This document shows, one piece after another, positions 1-11,621 of a stretch of DNA of 64,000 bases. The translations under genes and the position numbers were made by a program. Location: assembly GCA_039105265.1 (NCBI GenBank), contig JAPFFF010000062.1, forward strand, positions 620,001 through 684,000, given 5' to 3'. Every line of letters begins with the position of its first letter. The first letter of the stretch is position 1. The DNA comes from Tritrichomonas musculus (taxonomy: Eukaryota > Parabasalia > Tritrichomonadida > Tritrichomonadidae). Under the pieces are notes generated by a model that saw only the letters and a list, made by a program, of their open reading frames with translations, did no database searches and had not been told where the DNA came from.

Positions 1-889
1 TTTTTATATTCAATAGTTTATTGTTTTTTTTGTGAAAGTTTGCTTCAAATTATTAATATTTGTTTATCTTTAAAATCTATCTGTAAAAATTTAATTAAAT
101 TTTATATATATATTATATGTTTTATATTATTTATAATATGATAATATTAAATTTGATTTGTCCAGGAATTAGAGTTTCCGTACCTCTTTTTTTTATCTGA
201 GTAATTTTTTTTTTATTCAAAATTTTTTATTTTCTGAATTTTTTCAAATTTGTTTATCTTATTTTTTTCTTGTGATCATGAGTCTAAAAAATATATTTAT
301 AATATATACTGCAAAAAATTCATAATTATTTGTAATTATAAATTGTTACTTCATTATTCCTGATATATAAATTGTTCAAAATTGAGAATATTATTTATAT
401 TATTTTTTCAAAGTTTAAACAGCCAAGTTCATTTAAAATCTATATCAAAATTTTTTGGGAAGACTATATAATTTTGAAGCATTTCAAAAACCAAAAAGCA
501 TAAAACTGTTTTTATATCTTAGTTTATTCAAAAAAATGCAAGCCTTTTTACTCATGAAAAACTACCTTAAAATACTTTGAAAGAGCTGCCATTAATTCAA
601 ATATTTGTATTAATTACATTGATAAAACAGCCCGAAAATATTTGCATTTATTAGACTTGTTGAATATCGATTATCGATTATCAATAATTGGCCTTTTTGT
701 CTGATATCAAAAAAACAAATTTATTTTTTTTCTTGATAGAAAATTGATCATCAACATTAAAAATACTTTTTTAACTTGTTGGTAAAAAAAGAATTTGTTC
801 TAAAGAAATAATTGCACCAAATGCATTTGAAGATTGTAAACATTAATCATTTCTTCAAGTGTAATTATTAAAAAAAAATGTTTTTATTT
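1..889. other. AT-rich spacer, no gene seen
   Basis: Very AT-rich sequence with long A and T runs. Reading frames are short and of low complexity. A small direct repeat of the type ATCGATT lies near 666-680. I see no RNA gene, no coding signal and no clear mobile-element end. Confidence 0.6.
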
Positions 890-2065
890 ATTCAAAAAAT
901 CAAATTGACTAGTTTTTTTTTCAATATATCGAAAATAATATTAAATTTATCGTCATCAATTTTTCTCATTCTTGAGTTATCACCCATTTCAAAAAGCTCG
1001 CCTTTTCCTGAGAATTACTCCCAATTAGGGAGTCCTTCGCCATTTGGATCACCGGTTTTACAGAAATTGATGAAATATTGAGAAGCAATTTTTCCCATCC
1101 GAAGATCAGATTGGCCCCAGTACTTGTCAATGACATGTGAGAAATAGTTAAAGAAGAAAGGCTTATCACCATCATGAATAGCACCCAGCTGAGTTGGTCC
1201 AGGTTTTGAATGAGAGAACTGAACCACATATGCCAAGTATCTGTATTTCGCGACGATTAAATAAACGGTCCTCAACAAATCACCTAAGTCGATCCCATCA
1301 GAGAAGTTTCCCATCAAGAGAGCGAAGGATGAATCACCTAAACCTATGAATTCATCACTGTGGTTATATCCAGTGATTAAGCCAATTTCATTGGATTTGC
1401 TAAGTGCAATTTCATCACGCCAGACTCCGCTGTTGATGTAGACGTTGTCCACGCAAGGACCGGAGAGGACGTTTGCCGTGATTCCCTCAATTGTTTTCAA
1501 AATATCAGAAATATTCATTTTTCTCAGTCTCACCAAATCGGAATGATTTTTCATCAGCGCATTTCCCTTCTCTTTTTTGGCAGCCAAATCCATGACACCT
1601 CCAATTGAGTCGAGCGGATAACTCATTGAAACAGCCCTGTGAACAGCCATTTAGCTTTTGGCGATATCATTAACATGTCGATCAAATTGGCACCTGCCGA
1701 TCCGCCGTAAAGAATGACGTTGTTTGGATCACCGCCTAATTTTTCTATGTTGTCTTTCACTCAATGAAGACCCTTGATCAAGTCCATCATTCCGTAGTTG
1801 CCGGCGCTTCCTTCCGGATCCTCCTGCTGCAAGGCATCGCTGCCAAGGAATCCAAGCAAGCCGACGCGGTAATTAGGTCATAGAAAAACAACTTTTTGTG
1901 AGGCAAGATATTCACCATTGTACACTTCAAAACTGTTGCTTCCTGAGACCCAGGCGCCGCTGTATGCAAAGAAAACGACTGGCATTTTGCTGCTGTTGAT
2001 ATCATCAACGTTGACCTTCATCTTTGCAAGGTCATCAATGACAGAATCGAGTTTTAAGGATAATC
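890..2065 (-). pseudogene. Type-B carboxylesterase relic (alpha/beta hydrolase), 5'-truncated
   Basis: Translation of the minus strand gives a clear type-B carboxylesterase. It has the segment before the nucleophile (PVVFFAYSGAWVSGS), a nucleophile elbow GGSAGA near 1700, an HRAVSMS segment after it, an acidic-residue region GYNHSDEFIG, and a His region GAIHDGDKPFFF near 1160. The first ~100 residues of the family are missing. The frame is broken by in-frame TGA codons near 1880 and 1760, by loss of one base near 1640 between the nucleophile and the HRAVS segment, and by a TAA at 1015 after which esterase-like sequence still continues. One TGA sits where family members usually have Trp, and the TAA could be a mutated Gln codon. 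The elbow has Gly where Glu is usual. The relic is clearly richer in G and C than its flanks. It is a decayed host gene with no likely product. Family assignment is strong; the exact ends are approximate. Confidence 0.85.
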
Positions 2066-3148
2066 AAACTAAAGAATTCATGAAGAATTTTTAACCTTTC
2101 TATTCGAATTTCGATATGAAATTGTTCCAAAAAATCAAAGAAGAAGAAAAAACGAAATTTATGTTCAATAAATACAATATGGAATGAGAAATTAGTCAAC
2201 TCATCATAAATAGTTAATAAAGAGAAATAATTTTAAATATTATTTTATTGATCAAGTAATGAAAAATTCTTTTCTCTTTTTTCAGCATGGTATATAGTTT
2301 TATTAAACATTATACAAATGCAATGGTTTCAACTTGCGTAGAGATTGAAATAATATTTTCATTACCTCAAAATATTTTGAGTGAAAAATATGGAAAAAAA
2401 TAGCAAATAATCTATTAACTTTGACAAAAAACTTAGACTTTGTCGGAGCCTGATTTTTGATTTAGGTCTTTAAAAAAAAATATAAAATTTTTATTTTTCC
2501 ATTTTGAATTAAAATGTAAATTTGGTTCCCTAAAAAAAAAGATTATTTGAAAACTTGTATTTGAAGAGATTATTTGAAAACTTGTATTTGAAGAGTTATA
2601 AATGCCTGAAAAGGAGCTTTTTTGGTGGTGAGGTGGGAAAACGAAAAAAAATTAAAATAAAACTCAGAAATCCCCACAATTTTTGATAGAACGATCATTT
2701 TTTTTTGAAAGGCATCATACCGCCTTAAAATTCAATATTTCAATATATTCTGAAAAATTGAAATATAAAAAAAATTAAAAATATTATCCGAAAATTGTCA
2801 TTTAAAAGTTTATTTTAAACATTAATTTCCTGATCAATATTCCATTTTCATTTAATAAATGATGCTGTCACTGAAAAAAATTGGATTCAAACAATTATCC
2901 AGTCCAATAACATATTCACTCACACTAAATTGTGAAAGATGAAATAATGTTTACCAATTTTCAGTAATCATCAAATTCTTAAAATTAAAAAAAAATTTAT
3001 ATTTTTATTTTGATCCAAATCTTTAATGATATATATCCTCCAAATTCATCAATAGTAACATTATTTCTGAAATTTTTATCAAATAATATAGATTAATGGA
3101 AAAAAGGTGAATATATCGAATTAAATTTAATATTGCTCAATGTTTACT
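2066..3148. other. AT-rich spacer with one short tandem repeat
   Basis: No coding signal is visible. The only structure I see is a perfect 27-base direct repeat, two adjacent copies, at 2541-2594. The rest is A/T-rich low-complexity DNA. Confidence 0.55.
2541..2594. repeat. 27-bp tandem repeat, two copies
   Basis: The unit begins GATTATTTGAAAACTTG and is repeated exactly once, head to tail, in an otherwise unstructured spacer. It looks like a local slippage or duplication product. Confidence 0.8.
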
Positions 3149-3154
3149 TTAATA

Positions 3155-4735
3155 TCATTTTTTATTTATTTCAAGTTTACCAAAAAATTCAATTAAAACA
3201 AAATATACAATATATGAGTCAGATTTAAATCCTCCATACCAACTGTATCCTGTTTGGCGGAGTCTAACAAAACGATAAAATTCATCTTTTTGTTGTTGCA
3301 CAGAAAAAGTTGATATTTTATTTGATCCATTCAATTCAGGGGCATCAGAATGACGATCAATTTCTTCCCAATTTTTGCCATCATTAGAAACTTCAATTAC
3401 CCAATTCCTCAAGTTTCCTTGCGATTCTCCAACCTCGTGAGATTGTATTGAATAGCCAGACAGCTGGACTCGTTTATCTTTGAAATCAAAGGAAACAAAA
3501 ATGTCAGGTTTGTTTTCAGAATGATAAAAATTATAATTGGATCTATAGTCAACAAGGTTTTTGGGATGATATAGTCTATCATTCCAAAGGATTGAATTCG
3601 ATGTGATTTCAATAATTTTGAAATCATGGATGTTAATGTTGTGCCGCTTTTTAGATAGATAATGCATGATGCCGTCAAATCCATCTTTTGGGATGAATTC
3701 TATGATTTCTTTCTCAATTTGTTTTTGCATCCCAAAAGATTGTATAGGAAAGGGAGTTCCAGATGCTGTTGTTGAATATGGAGTTGCTGATGTCGATGCT
3801 GAATGGAGAGTTTTTAATGTTTCTGTTGAATATGGAGTCGATGATAATGATGAATGGTGAGTTCCAAATGTTGTTGTTGAATATGGAGTTGCTGCTGCAG
3901 ATGATGAATGGAGGGTTTCTAATGCTGATGTTGAATATGGAGTTGCTGATGATGATGTTGTGGTTGAATATGGAGTTGCTGATGATGGTGTCGATGAAAG
4001 TCGCAAACAAATTGAATTCCAGATTTCTAAATTCAAATCTTTAAATGAAAAAAATTTCATGAATTTTTTAATTGAATATTCATTCAAATTGCAAAATAAA
4101 ACTTTCGACAATAGTGTTGCGTATCATTTGTCTTTCACATACAATTCCAAAATGAAATCAAGCAGAGAGTCCTCATCAGTAATTTTCAATGATTCTCTAG
4201 ATATGATTTCGTTGAGAATTTCAATTGGTAGCTCACTCATTTCTTCTTTTGAAATTTCAGAAAAGTGACTCGAAATGAAAGAAATAATTGACCTAAATTG
4301 ATCATTTGTAACAAAAAGTTCATTAAAACGATTTTTGTTTTGATCAATGATAAATCTGAGATTTGGAATTGCGTTTTCTATGGTTAGCTGATTAAGTCGG
4401 AAATATTCATCGATGTTTCCAAGCTTTTTGAAATACATTGAATATTCAATTTTGAGTTCTGCGTCAATTTTTTGTGGTAATAAATATGCGAGTTTTAGAA
4501 AATCAGAAAAATGGCCTTCTTTGAATTTTTCTTCTGTGGTAAATGCAAATTCATTGATACTTTCATCAATAAAATGTAATCGCTTGACTTTTGGAGATAA
4601 AATATCTGCAATAATTCGAGGTGTCTGATATCGATTCTTATTAACAATAAAAGTGAAATCTTTCTTATACTTATTATATGGGATGTATTGAAAACTTTTA
4701 AAACTTAGAGTTAAATCATATTTTTCGCTATTCAT
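3155..4735 (-). pseudogene. F5/8 type C (discoidin-like) domain protein with an internal TGA
   Basis: Two reading frames in the same phase (4735-4124 and the rest to 3155) form one protein of about 525 residues, interrupted only by a TGA at 4126-4124. The N-terminal part (MNSEKYDLTLSF...) resembles the BTB-like helical region found before F5/8 domains in many trichomonad proteins. A Ser/Thr-rich linker follows, with five TPYST repeats. The C-terminal part has the features of a coagulation factor 5/8 C domain: ILWNDRLYHPKN, SYNFYHSENKP-type strands, VIEVSNDGKNWEEID and FYRFVRLRQTG. I place the start at 4735 because an Initiator-like sequence lies just before it and the extra 20 upstream codons are not family-like. 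The terminal stop is also TGA, with a TAA two codons on. It is either a recently disabled gene or one with stop readthrough; decay is the simpler reading. Confidence 0.75.
3750..3990 (-). repeat. Ser/Thr-rich TPYST coding repeat
   Basis: Within the F5/8 gene, five copies of a TPYST-containing unit give a mucin-like linker between the helical N-terminal part and the C-terminal domain. At DNA level the units contain GTTGAATATGGAGTTGC on the plus strand and vary in length. The antisense strand is stop-free here purely because of this composition. Confidence 0.8.
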
Positions 4736-4748
4736 GTAATAAAACACT

Positions 4749-4759
4749 TGAAAAAGTGA
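4749..4759 (-). promoter_or_regulatory. Initiator-like element of the F5/8 gene
   Basis: The minus strand reads TCACTTTTTCA, close to the trichomonad Initiator form TCAYTWYTCATT. It lies 13-24 bases before the chosen ATG at 4735, a normal trichomonad leader length, and therefore supports that start over the more distal ATG codons. Confidence 0.5.
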
Positions 4760-4799
4760 CAAATAAAATGTAACCATATTTTTATATTTACACAAAAAT

Positions 4800-6350
4800 T
4801 TGTATGAAATTAATAGACTTTTTTAATATTAATTATTAAAGATTTAGTGCCCTCTTCTACTTGTTTCATATTAGTATTCTCATATATTTAAAACTCATTG
4901 CTAATATCTTTTTAGGCAAAGGCACTTTTTAAAAATAATTAGATTTTGGAATTTGGGCGCTATTTGTTTAATGAAAAATTGAATTGAGATTTCATAAAGA
5001 CCATCATTAAAACATTTTTTATTCATCCAATAAAAATTTACTTGTAAAATGAAATCGTTTTTAACCTAAACAAAAAGCGAAAATAAGTATTTAGAATATT
5101 CATATTAAAATTTCTGTAATGTAGCAAAAATAGGTTTTAAAAAAGCATTATCGGGCTCAAAATTAATTTTTATGTAAAAATAAATAAATTAAAGAGCTTG
5201 TATTAAGGAAAAAAAGTCAAGTTATTCCAAAAAATTAAAACGTTTGAGAGTTTGAGCTTTTATCGAATACAATGTGTATTAAATAATGAAAAATTGGCAG
5301 AACTGCTTTTTGTCATGCACTAATCTTATAAAAATTGAAATTTCTGGAGACACAGATTTTCAAACAATCATTATTCAAGCAAAAGTGCATGACAAAATAT
5401 ATTTTGAATATAAAAGATCCTTCAAAAAGCTAAAAAAAAAAATAATAATGATAAAAAAAGCTTATTTATTTAGATTCTGTCTGCTTATTGCTATCAATTT
5501 TGAATAATTTTTTTATTTCTTCAGAATTAGCATTTTCAATATTATATTCATCTACAATTAGATCTTTAAAATGTATGGAATGTTTTTTGAAATATTTTTA
5601 TCTTTTTATATAGTAAATATTGATTGGTAACATTGATTATTCATATCATACTTATGATGTATTATATATATTTAACTTTATAGACCAATTAATTTTTTCT
5701 CATCAAAATGGAATATCTGCATGATACCATCATATATGTGCATTTTTATTTGCTTAACATATGTTTTATTGTTTTTGAATGCTAGTTTGTATTTTATATC
5801 ACTTATTATTTCACTAATTATGAAGATATTATAAATTAAATTTACCACCAAAAAAACTGTGATTTTTCTGGAGAGATTAGCTTAACCGTTTAATATAATT
5901 TTCGGATATGTTATTATATAATAAAATTAATGGCTTTTTATCGAGGCAAAGAAACTTGATATAGCCATTAAAAAAAGATAAAAATGTTTGAAAACCAAAT
6001 CCTCTCAAATAAACGTCTATTTTATTTTAATATTCATTTTTTTGAATAAGCACGTTTTTTGGTTCTCACAAAAAATCTTGAATTTTCTGGAAAGACTGGA
6101 ATAATATTACAAGCTCTAAACAACATATGCCTTATAATATAAAATATAATGAGGTTTTACCGAGCGAATTAGGTTAAATATGTTTCTATTTTAGGATATT
6201 TATGTTTGCATAAATTTTAACATAAAAGCTCTTCAAATATTTTGTGAGTATAAAATTTGGATTATTTATTTTTATCTTATTAAAACAATTTCTTAAATGG
6301 AATTTATATCAAATATATGACAAGAATTTACATCAATTAGTAATTTAGCT
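4800..6350. other. AT-rich spacer, possible short coding remnant
   Basis: Mostly low-complexity AT DNA. On the minus strand near 5580-5480 there is a short stretch that reads like the C-terminal tail of a protein (KDLIVDEYNIENANSEEIKK), but it has no start and no neighbour to join. I do not call it a gene. Confidence 0.4.
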
Positions 6351-6359
6351 CAAGAGTGT

Positions 6360-7342
6360 TTCCAATCGATCAAGTAGTATCTTCTTCTATATCACAAGAA
6401 TTTACATCAATTTCTTCATTTGACAATAAAAGTTTTATTATGTCTATATTTTCTTTTTCAGCTGCAGCAAATAACGGGGTCTTATTCGACGTCCCGTTAT
6501 AAATGATAGTATCACAATAGTTTCCATCAAAATTTACTAATTTTGACCATCTTAATTGTTCTTCGCTTTCACTAAACCATTTATTTATATTAATATCATT
6601 TTCATTCATTAGAATGTTTGCAAATGTATAATAATCATATTTGAACAAGTAATAAAATGATGATTCATTAATCATTTTCCAAGTATTAATAATTGTAATA
6701 CTTAATATCAGGTAGACAATCTAATTTTTCATTTTCACCTTGTATATAATTGGTTGAAAAATAATTAGCAATATCATTATGATGATTTTTGATTGATTCT
6801 CTTAGATAAAGTTTATAAGCTTCTTTTTCTAATTTTAAATATAGTCTTCAAGAATTTGAATGATTTCTTCATTTCCACCATGAATTGCATGTAACCATAA
6901 TGATTATTTATATTTGGCTTTATTTCTTGTGCAAAATATTGAGGATAGTTGTATAGAAGGTATTTCCCACTTATCATATTTTTGACAATATAATTATCCA
7001 TATTCATGATTTTTTCTTCCAAAAGAAATAAAAGAATTTTGTGTTATTTTTGAAAATTTGGAATATTTCCCAATTTGAATAGTAATTTTTGATATCATCC
7101 TTAAATATTAATATTATTTTTTCGATTTGGCTGAAAAAGTTTTGGGTTCGTTTGTGGTTACATGAAATTATGACAAGTAAATGTAAGAATGATTTGAGTT
7201 TATTTTCATCAAGATTAATCTTTACTTTTGAGATTAAATCATCAAAAGATTCTTTTGCTTCATCATTTAGGAATTCTAAAAGAAAGTTTTGAATGATCTT
7301 TATTTCTTCCAAATGTTCTTGAATTTTCATCTTCACAAGCAT
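6360..7342 (-). pseudogene. DUF3447-type ankyrin protein, frameshifted relic
   Basis: The minus strand encodes, in pieces, the layout of trichomonad DUF3447 ankyrin proteins. There is an N-terminal helical part (MKIQEHLEEIKIIQNFLLEF... IFQIFKNNTKFF), then IVKNMISGKYLLYNYPQYF, then ankyrin signatures LHAIHGGNEEIIQILEDY, NHHNDIANYF and TPLFAAAEKENIDIIKLLL. The pieces lie in different frames with at least three breaks, near 7030, 6880 and 6700. The whole gene at 20064 gives the reference layout. Such proteins are presumed scaffold or interaction proteins. The broken state makes a functional product unlikely. A T-run follows upstream of the start. Confidence 0.8.
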
Positions 7343-7956
7343 AAGAAAGCAAAAAAAAAAAAAAAAAAAGTGAAATAAAACAAATATTTGACTATTATTT
7401 GAATTGAGAATTAGTCTATTTTTAATAATTAGTCAAGTTTTGAAAGAAATAATTTTGAATTTAATTCAATTCAAAAAATACAACAACTCACTAACAGTAT
7501 CATACAAAAGCAAAAAAGAGAATGAAAAATTCAAAAGAAAGTGAAGTTTAGGCAAGGGCAAAATTTTTCAATTTTTAAAAAAAATTGTTTTTTTTTTTTC
7601 AAAGTTAGTGGGTTGTTGAAAGTTGGAATAATGACTTCTAAATTAAAATATAATATTAGCATAGAACATAGGAAACTCTCGAGATCTACCGATATGCTAC
7701 GATATTAATACTCACGATATAATGTTCAGTGTTTTCCATTTTTGTAAATGGAAATTGCAAGAAAATTAAAAGAATTTCATTTTTCCTTACAATAATGAGT
7801 ATTTTAAAATTGTTCTTCCATTATCTTTTAATGATTGTGATATATTCGAAGAACATATTTGTATGAATTCAAATCATTTCTTTATTAAAACATTGAATAT
7901 GGTTGAAATGCTTTCATTCTCTTTTTGTATTTTTTGATAGAATAAAAAAAATTTTT
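7343..7956. other. AT-rich spacer
   Basis: It contains an A-tract of about 20 bases at 7350-7370 and no coding signal. Nothing else stands out. Confidence 0.5.
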
Positions 7957-8817
7957 TTATTTTTCTTTAATTTTATTCAAAATTTTAATTTTATTCTCTT
8001 TTGAGGAAGCAATAGTGAATGGCATTATCAAATGGTTGTCTTTAAAAATCAATTTTTCTGGATTGATAGGGAAAACATCTTCTCCATTTGCGTAGTAAAC
8101 TTCACATCCTGATTTTTTAATTAAATAAGCGCTTTGAATAATGTCCCAAATATTTGCGTCTCTTCTTGAGAAAACCTTGTTGTTATTCACAGCAACATCC
8201 ACAAATTGAACAAGTGTTGAGTGTCCTGCGTAAGCACGAATTGATTCATTGTTTTCAAATAAGTCAGCGATTTCATTTTCATTATCATTTCTTTGTATAT
8301 CTTTGTGTGTGTGACTTACATATTTGGTTTTTGTGCTTGGATTTGGAGATTTGAAAGGATGGCCAAAGTTGTGGATTTCCTTTCTGTATTCGTGCGCTGA
8401 CAGAAGCATCGGTTCTTCAAACCATTTTTCAGGAATATAAACAAGTGAAAGAATTGGATGATATTCTTCAAGAAGACAAATTCCAACACACCATTCTGCG
8501 TTTGTTGGATCTCTAAATGCTTTGGTTCCGTCAATTGGATCAACAACCCAAACATGCTTGGAATTTTTAGAATTTTCAAAAACTTTTTCGTTAAAACTTT
8601 CTTCTTGAATTACAATTGAATTGGGTAAGAGTTGTGGAAGTAAATTGTCAAAAATTTCACCAATTTGCTTATCAGCAATTGTTGCCGAATCTCCATCTGC
8701 TTTTTCTTCAACAATAACCATATTTTTTCTAGTTTTATCTATAATATCTTTAATTTCTCCTACTAGGGTCTTAATTAAAGTTTGTTCAATTTCATCAAGT
8801 TCAGATTTTGTTAACAT
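7957..8817 (-). CDS. Inositol monophosphatase-family phosphatase
   Basis: This 286-residue protein is of normal length for the Mg2+-dependent, Li+-sensitive phosphatase family (inositol monophosphatase, 3'(2'),5'-bisphosphate nucleotidase and relatives). Metal-site motifs are present: QEES with Glu 72-73, VVDPIDGTKAF with D93, D96, G97 and T98, and the C-terminal WD pair at W224-D225 in ANIWDIIQSAYL. The N-terminal ADGDSATIADKQ matches the segment before the first metal ligand. The enzyme should act in the cytosol on a small phosphate monoester. The substrate cannot be read from the motifs; nucleotidase and inositol phosphatase are both possible. The gene looks intact and ends in TAA. Confidence 0.85.
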   Translation of the reverse strand: MLTKSELDEIEQTLIKTLVGEIKDIIDKTRKNMVIVEEKADGDSATIADKQIGEIFDNLLPQLLPNSIVIQEESFNEKVFENSKNSKHVWVVDPIDGTKAFRDPTNAEWCVGICLLEEYHPILSLVYIPEKWFEEPMLLSAHEYRKEIHNFGHPFKSPNPSTKTKYVSHTHKDIQRNDNENEIADLFENNESIRAYAGHSTLVQFVDVAVNNNKVFSRRDANIWDIIQSAYLIKKSGCEVYYANGEDVFPINPEKLIFKDNHLIMPFTIASSKENKIKILNKIKEK

Positions 8818-9118
8818 AATTAAAGTTTGATATAATTGAGATCATAAATGGTCATATAGTATTTTAATGTTTGGCTTTCTAATTTCCAAGGTCTTCTGAT
8901 TTTTTTGAAAATATTTTAGATATTTTAGATGTTCTTTCTCAAAAACAATTTAAAAATTGAATTATCTTTTTAATTATTAATAATACAATAACGTTTATAT
9001 TTAATTTACTGAAAATTACACGTCAGTCAACTAAGAAAGGAAGACAAAAAACAATTGTCAGCAATTATTAAAAAAAAAAAAATAGAAAATAATTTAACAA
9101 ATCGGTAAAACAAAAAAA

Positions 9119-10141
9119 TTACACCAGCTTTGATGACTGAAAAGTACAATTGACCTGCTGAAGTGGTGGTAGGTGACTGATACTTTTGAAAGAGTTGAGT
9201 TTTGTCAGCGGCGAAGAAGTCTTCTGTTCATCGTCAGAAGATGAGCAATGTAAAGAGCTGAAATTCATAGACCTCGATCTGGTTTTAGGTCTAAAAGTCC
9301 CGTAGTAAGAATTTCTGCTTGATATGCCAACAGCTGACGACAACTTTTTCTGTCTGGTTAATGGATTGTACATTGGCAATCTGAGAAGCTTCTCTGGTAT
9401 TTGGCGCAAGTCTGGATTCTGTTGTGTCATTTTCATAATAAGGAAACGGATACGAACATCAACATCATATTTGTCGAAGTCAAAATTTCCTTTAATTACA
9501 TTCTGTTTAAGATCATCAGGAGAATTTCCTTTGAATGGATAATCACCAGTAGCCATGCTGAAAAAAGTTACACCTAATGCCCATATATCGGCCTTGAAAG
9601 GGCAAACTTCCTTGAATTGAAACATTTCTGGTGAAAAATATTTTAATGAGCCACATTTTTCATCCGATTTATCATCAAAATCGAAATGTTTGGCCATACC
9701 AAAATCTGCAAGTCGTACATTGTTGTTTTGATCTAGAAAAATGTTTTCGGGCTTGATATCTCGATGAGCAATATTAAGCGAATGACAGTATGATAACGCT
9801 TCTAGAATTTGTTTAGAGTAATTGACAAATTGTTCGTAGGAAAGTTTGCCTTTTTGATTAATTGAGCCAATGGGGCAGTACTCCATTACTAGATATTGGG
9901 CCGATTCTTCTTCGAAAGCGTCATATAATCGAACAATATTCGGATGAGTAAGTGAAATTAAGGTATTGTATTCGTCAAGAGTCAGTTTGTTCTTAATTGC
10001 TCTTTTAACTGCAAAATCAAAATCGTATTTTTTACTATGGCACAAAAAAACGTTGGAAAACCCTCCTTTCCCTATGGTATTCTTATATTCATAACCATGT
10101 TGATAAAGAATTTCGCGAATATGATTAATATCTAGTTCCAT
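9119..10141 (-). CDS. Serine/threonine protein kinase (CAMK-like)
   Basis: A single kinase domain fills residues ~18-255 of 340. The nucleotide loop is IGKGGFSNV (24-31), the ATP-binding Lys is K46 in FAVKRA, the catalytic loop is HRDIKPEN with D128, the metal site is DFG at 146-148, and SPE at 170-172 takes the place of APE. DIWALGVTFF and the small P-loop-side motifs are typical of the CAMK group. All catalytic residues are present, so it should be active. The ~85-residue tail is rich in Ser, Lys and Arg and looks disordered; it may hold regulatory phosphosites. A TCACCTCTG Initiator-like sequence lies just upstream. Substrates are unknown. Confidence 0.9.
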   Translation of the reverse strand: MELDINHIREILYQHGYEYKNTIGKGGFSNVFLCHSKKYDFDFAVKRAIKNKLTLDEYNTLISLTHPNIVRLYDAFEEESAQYLVMEYCPIGSINQKGKLSYEQFVNYSKQILEALSYCHSLNIAHRDIKPENIFLDQNNNVRLADFGMAKHFDFDDKSDEKCGSLKYFSPEMFQFKEVCPFKADIWALGVTFFSMATGDYPFKGNSPDDLKQNVIKGNFDFDKYDVDVRIRFLIMKMTQQNPDLRQIPEKLLRLPMYNPLTRQKKLSSAVGISSRNSYYGTFRPKTRSRSMNFSSLHCSSSDDEQKTSSPLTKLNSFKSISHLPPLQQVNCTFQSSKLV

Positions 10142-10146
10142 TTTAA

Positions 10147-10155
10147 CAGAGGTGA
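10147..10155 (-). promoter_or_regulatory. Initiator-like element of the CAMK-like kinase
   Basis: The minus strand reads TCACCTCTG five bases before the ATG of the kinase. It fits the TCA(C/T) Initiator rule of trichomonads. A near copy, TCACCTCTATTTTAAC, occurs on the plus strand at 11042 with no gene directly behind it. Confidence 0.4.
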
Positions 10156-11610
10156 GGCTGCGAAAATTTTTGGTATTTTTTAATAATATTAATATATATT
10201 ATTTTATTCCAGAATTAAATGTTATTTATGATAATTTCACTAATATTTTTTTCAGATTTTTAGCTATAAAACAATTTTTAAAATTGAATTGCTTATATCT
10301 TATTATAATTTCAATTTTATCTTAATAAAAAAATTCTATTTACTCAAAATAATAAATAATTTAATTATTAATATTTAATATATAGATGTGAATATAATAT
10401 TAAAATCTTCTACTAAGAATTATAAATCAAATAATGATTTTTTATGATTTAACTAACTATCATCATATTATAAGCATGATTTTTTAGTAAATTATTGATA
10501 AATATTAAAATAAATACTTATTGTGATGTTGATACCAAAATAAAAACAAATGAAATTATTTGGATATTTGTGAAGTTTACATCACTAACGTATATAGAAT
10601 TATATTCAATATTAAACCTCAATCCTAGCTAAAATTGTAAAAAAAAATTTAAAAATATTTTGATATGTTTGCCAGCACCAGATAAATTAAGAGATAAACT
10701 ATAGTTATCCCTTTGGTCTTTAATATAGAAGAAAATTTCTCTTTAAATTGAAAAATATTTTTTTGAATTTTGACCAAAAACGCATTTATTGAATAACTTT
10801 CTTATTAAAAAATAGAGATCATCTATATACAAATGCAATTTAATGGTTGAAAAGAAAAAATAATGACGAATATATGAATTATGACATTTTGAAATATCAA
10901 TACAATTTCAATTTTTTTTGATTAAATCTGAAAAAAAGTATATGATATGAAAAGGTAACAACACCATAATACTATATTTTTAATTTATTTTTAATTTTGT
11001 TGATTATTATTCCTAAAAAAGTTCATTTAAAATTTTGCAGTCTCACCTCTATTTTAACAATAAACCTTGTTCAAAAAACATTACCTCCATCTCAATTTAA
11101 AATAATCATATCTTGATATTTTAAATATGAATTCATTATTTAAAATTTAATTAATATTATGATAATTATTTAATATATTATTAATGAAGAATAATGCAAT
11201 CTAAATTGTTTGATAAAAAAGATAAAATGATTTAAAATTTGAAATGGAGGTAAGAGTTTAAAAGTTTTTTGAAAAGTAATTCAAAAGATTTTTTTTATAA
11301 GAAATTTAGATGTTTCAAATATTTTGATAATACAAAATAATTTTATTAATATTGTTGATTTTTATTTATAAGTATACAAAATTATAATGATATATATTGT
11401 TTATATGTTTAAATAAATAATAAATTATGTGAAAAATTCATATTACATGCATTTCAAAAATTTTAAAATAAAACTTTTTCAATAAATAATTCTAAGTGTA
11501 AATTTGTGAGCATTCTGTGAAATAATTGTGTGCTTTCGCAAATGTTGATATATAATAAAATACTAATATCTTTAAATATATTTAAAAAAGATATATTTTT
11601 ATATATATAA
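10156..11610. other. Long AT-rich spacer
   Basis: About 1.45 kb of A/T-dominated sequence. I checked both strands and saw no family-like coding segment, no RNA gene and no inverted ends. Confidence 0.5.
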
Positions 11611-11621
11611 AAGCTAATTAA

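Noticed and set aside
878-1081. Plus-strand 67-codon frame at the edge of the esterase relic
   Set aside because: It is antisense to the readable esterase C-terminal part.
890-2065. Alternative genetic code with TGA as Trp
   Set aside because: Intact genes use TGG for Trp, one TGA in the relic is not at a Trp position, and other breaks (TAA, lost base) are present. Decay explains the data better.
3666-4268. Plus-strand frames rich in Met, Leu and Glu opposite the TPYST linker
   Set aside because: Antisense of a low-complexity Ser/Thr repeat. The minus strand continues into a recognisable F5/8 domain.
5286-5507. 73-codon frame with a plausible-looking start
   Set aside because: Low-complexity Lys/Ile/Leu sequence in AT-rich DNA with no family signature and no promoter-like element.
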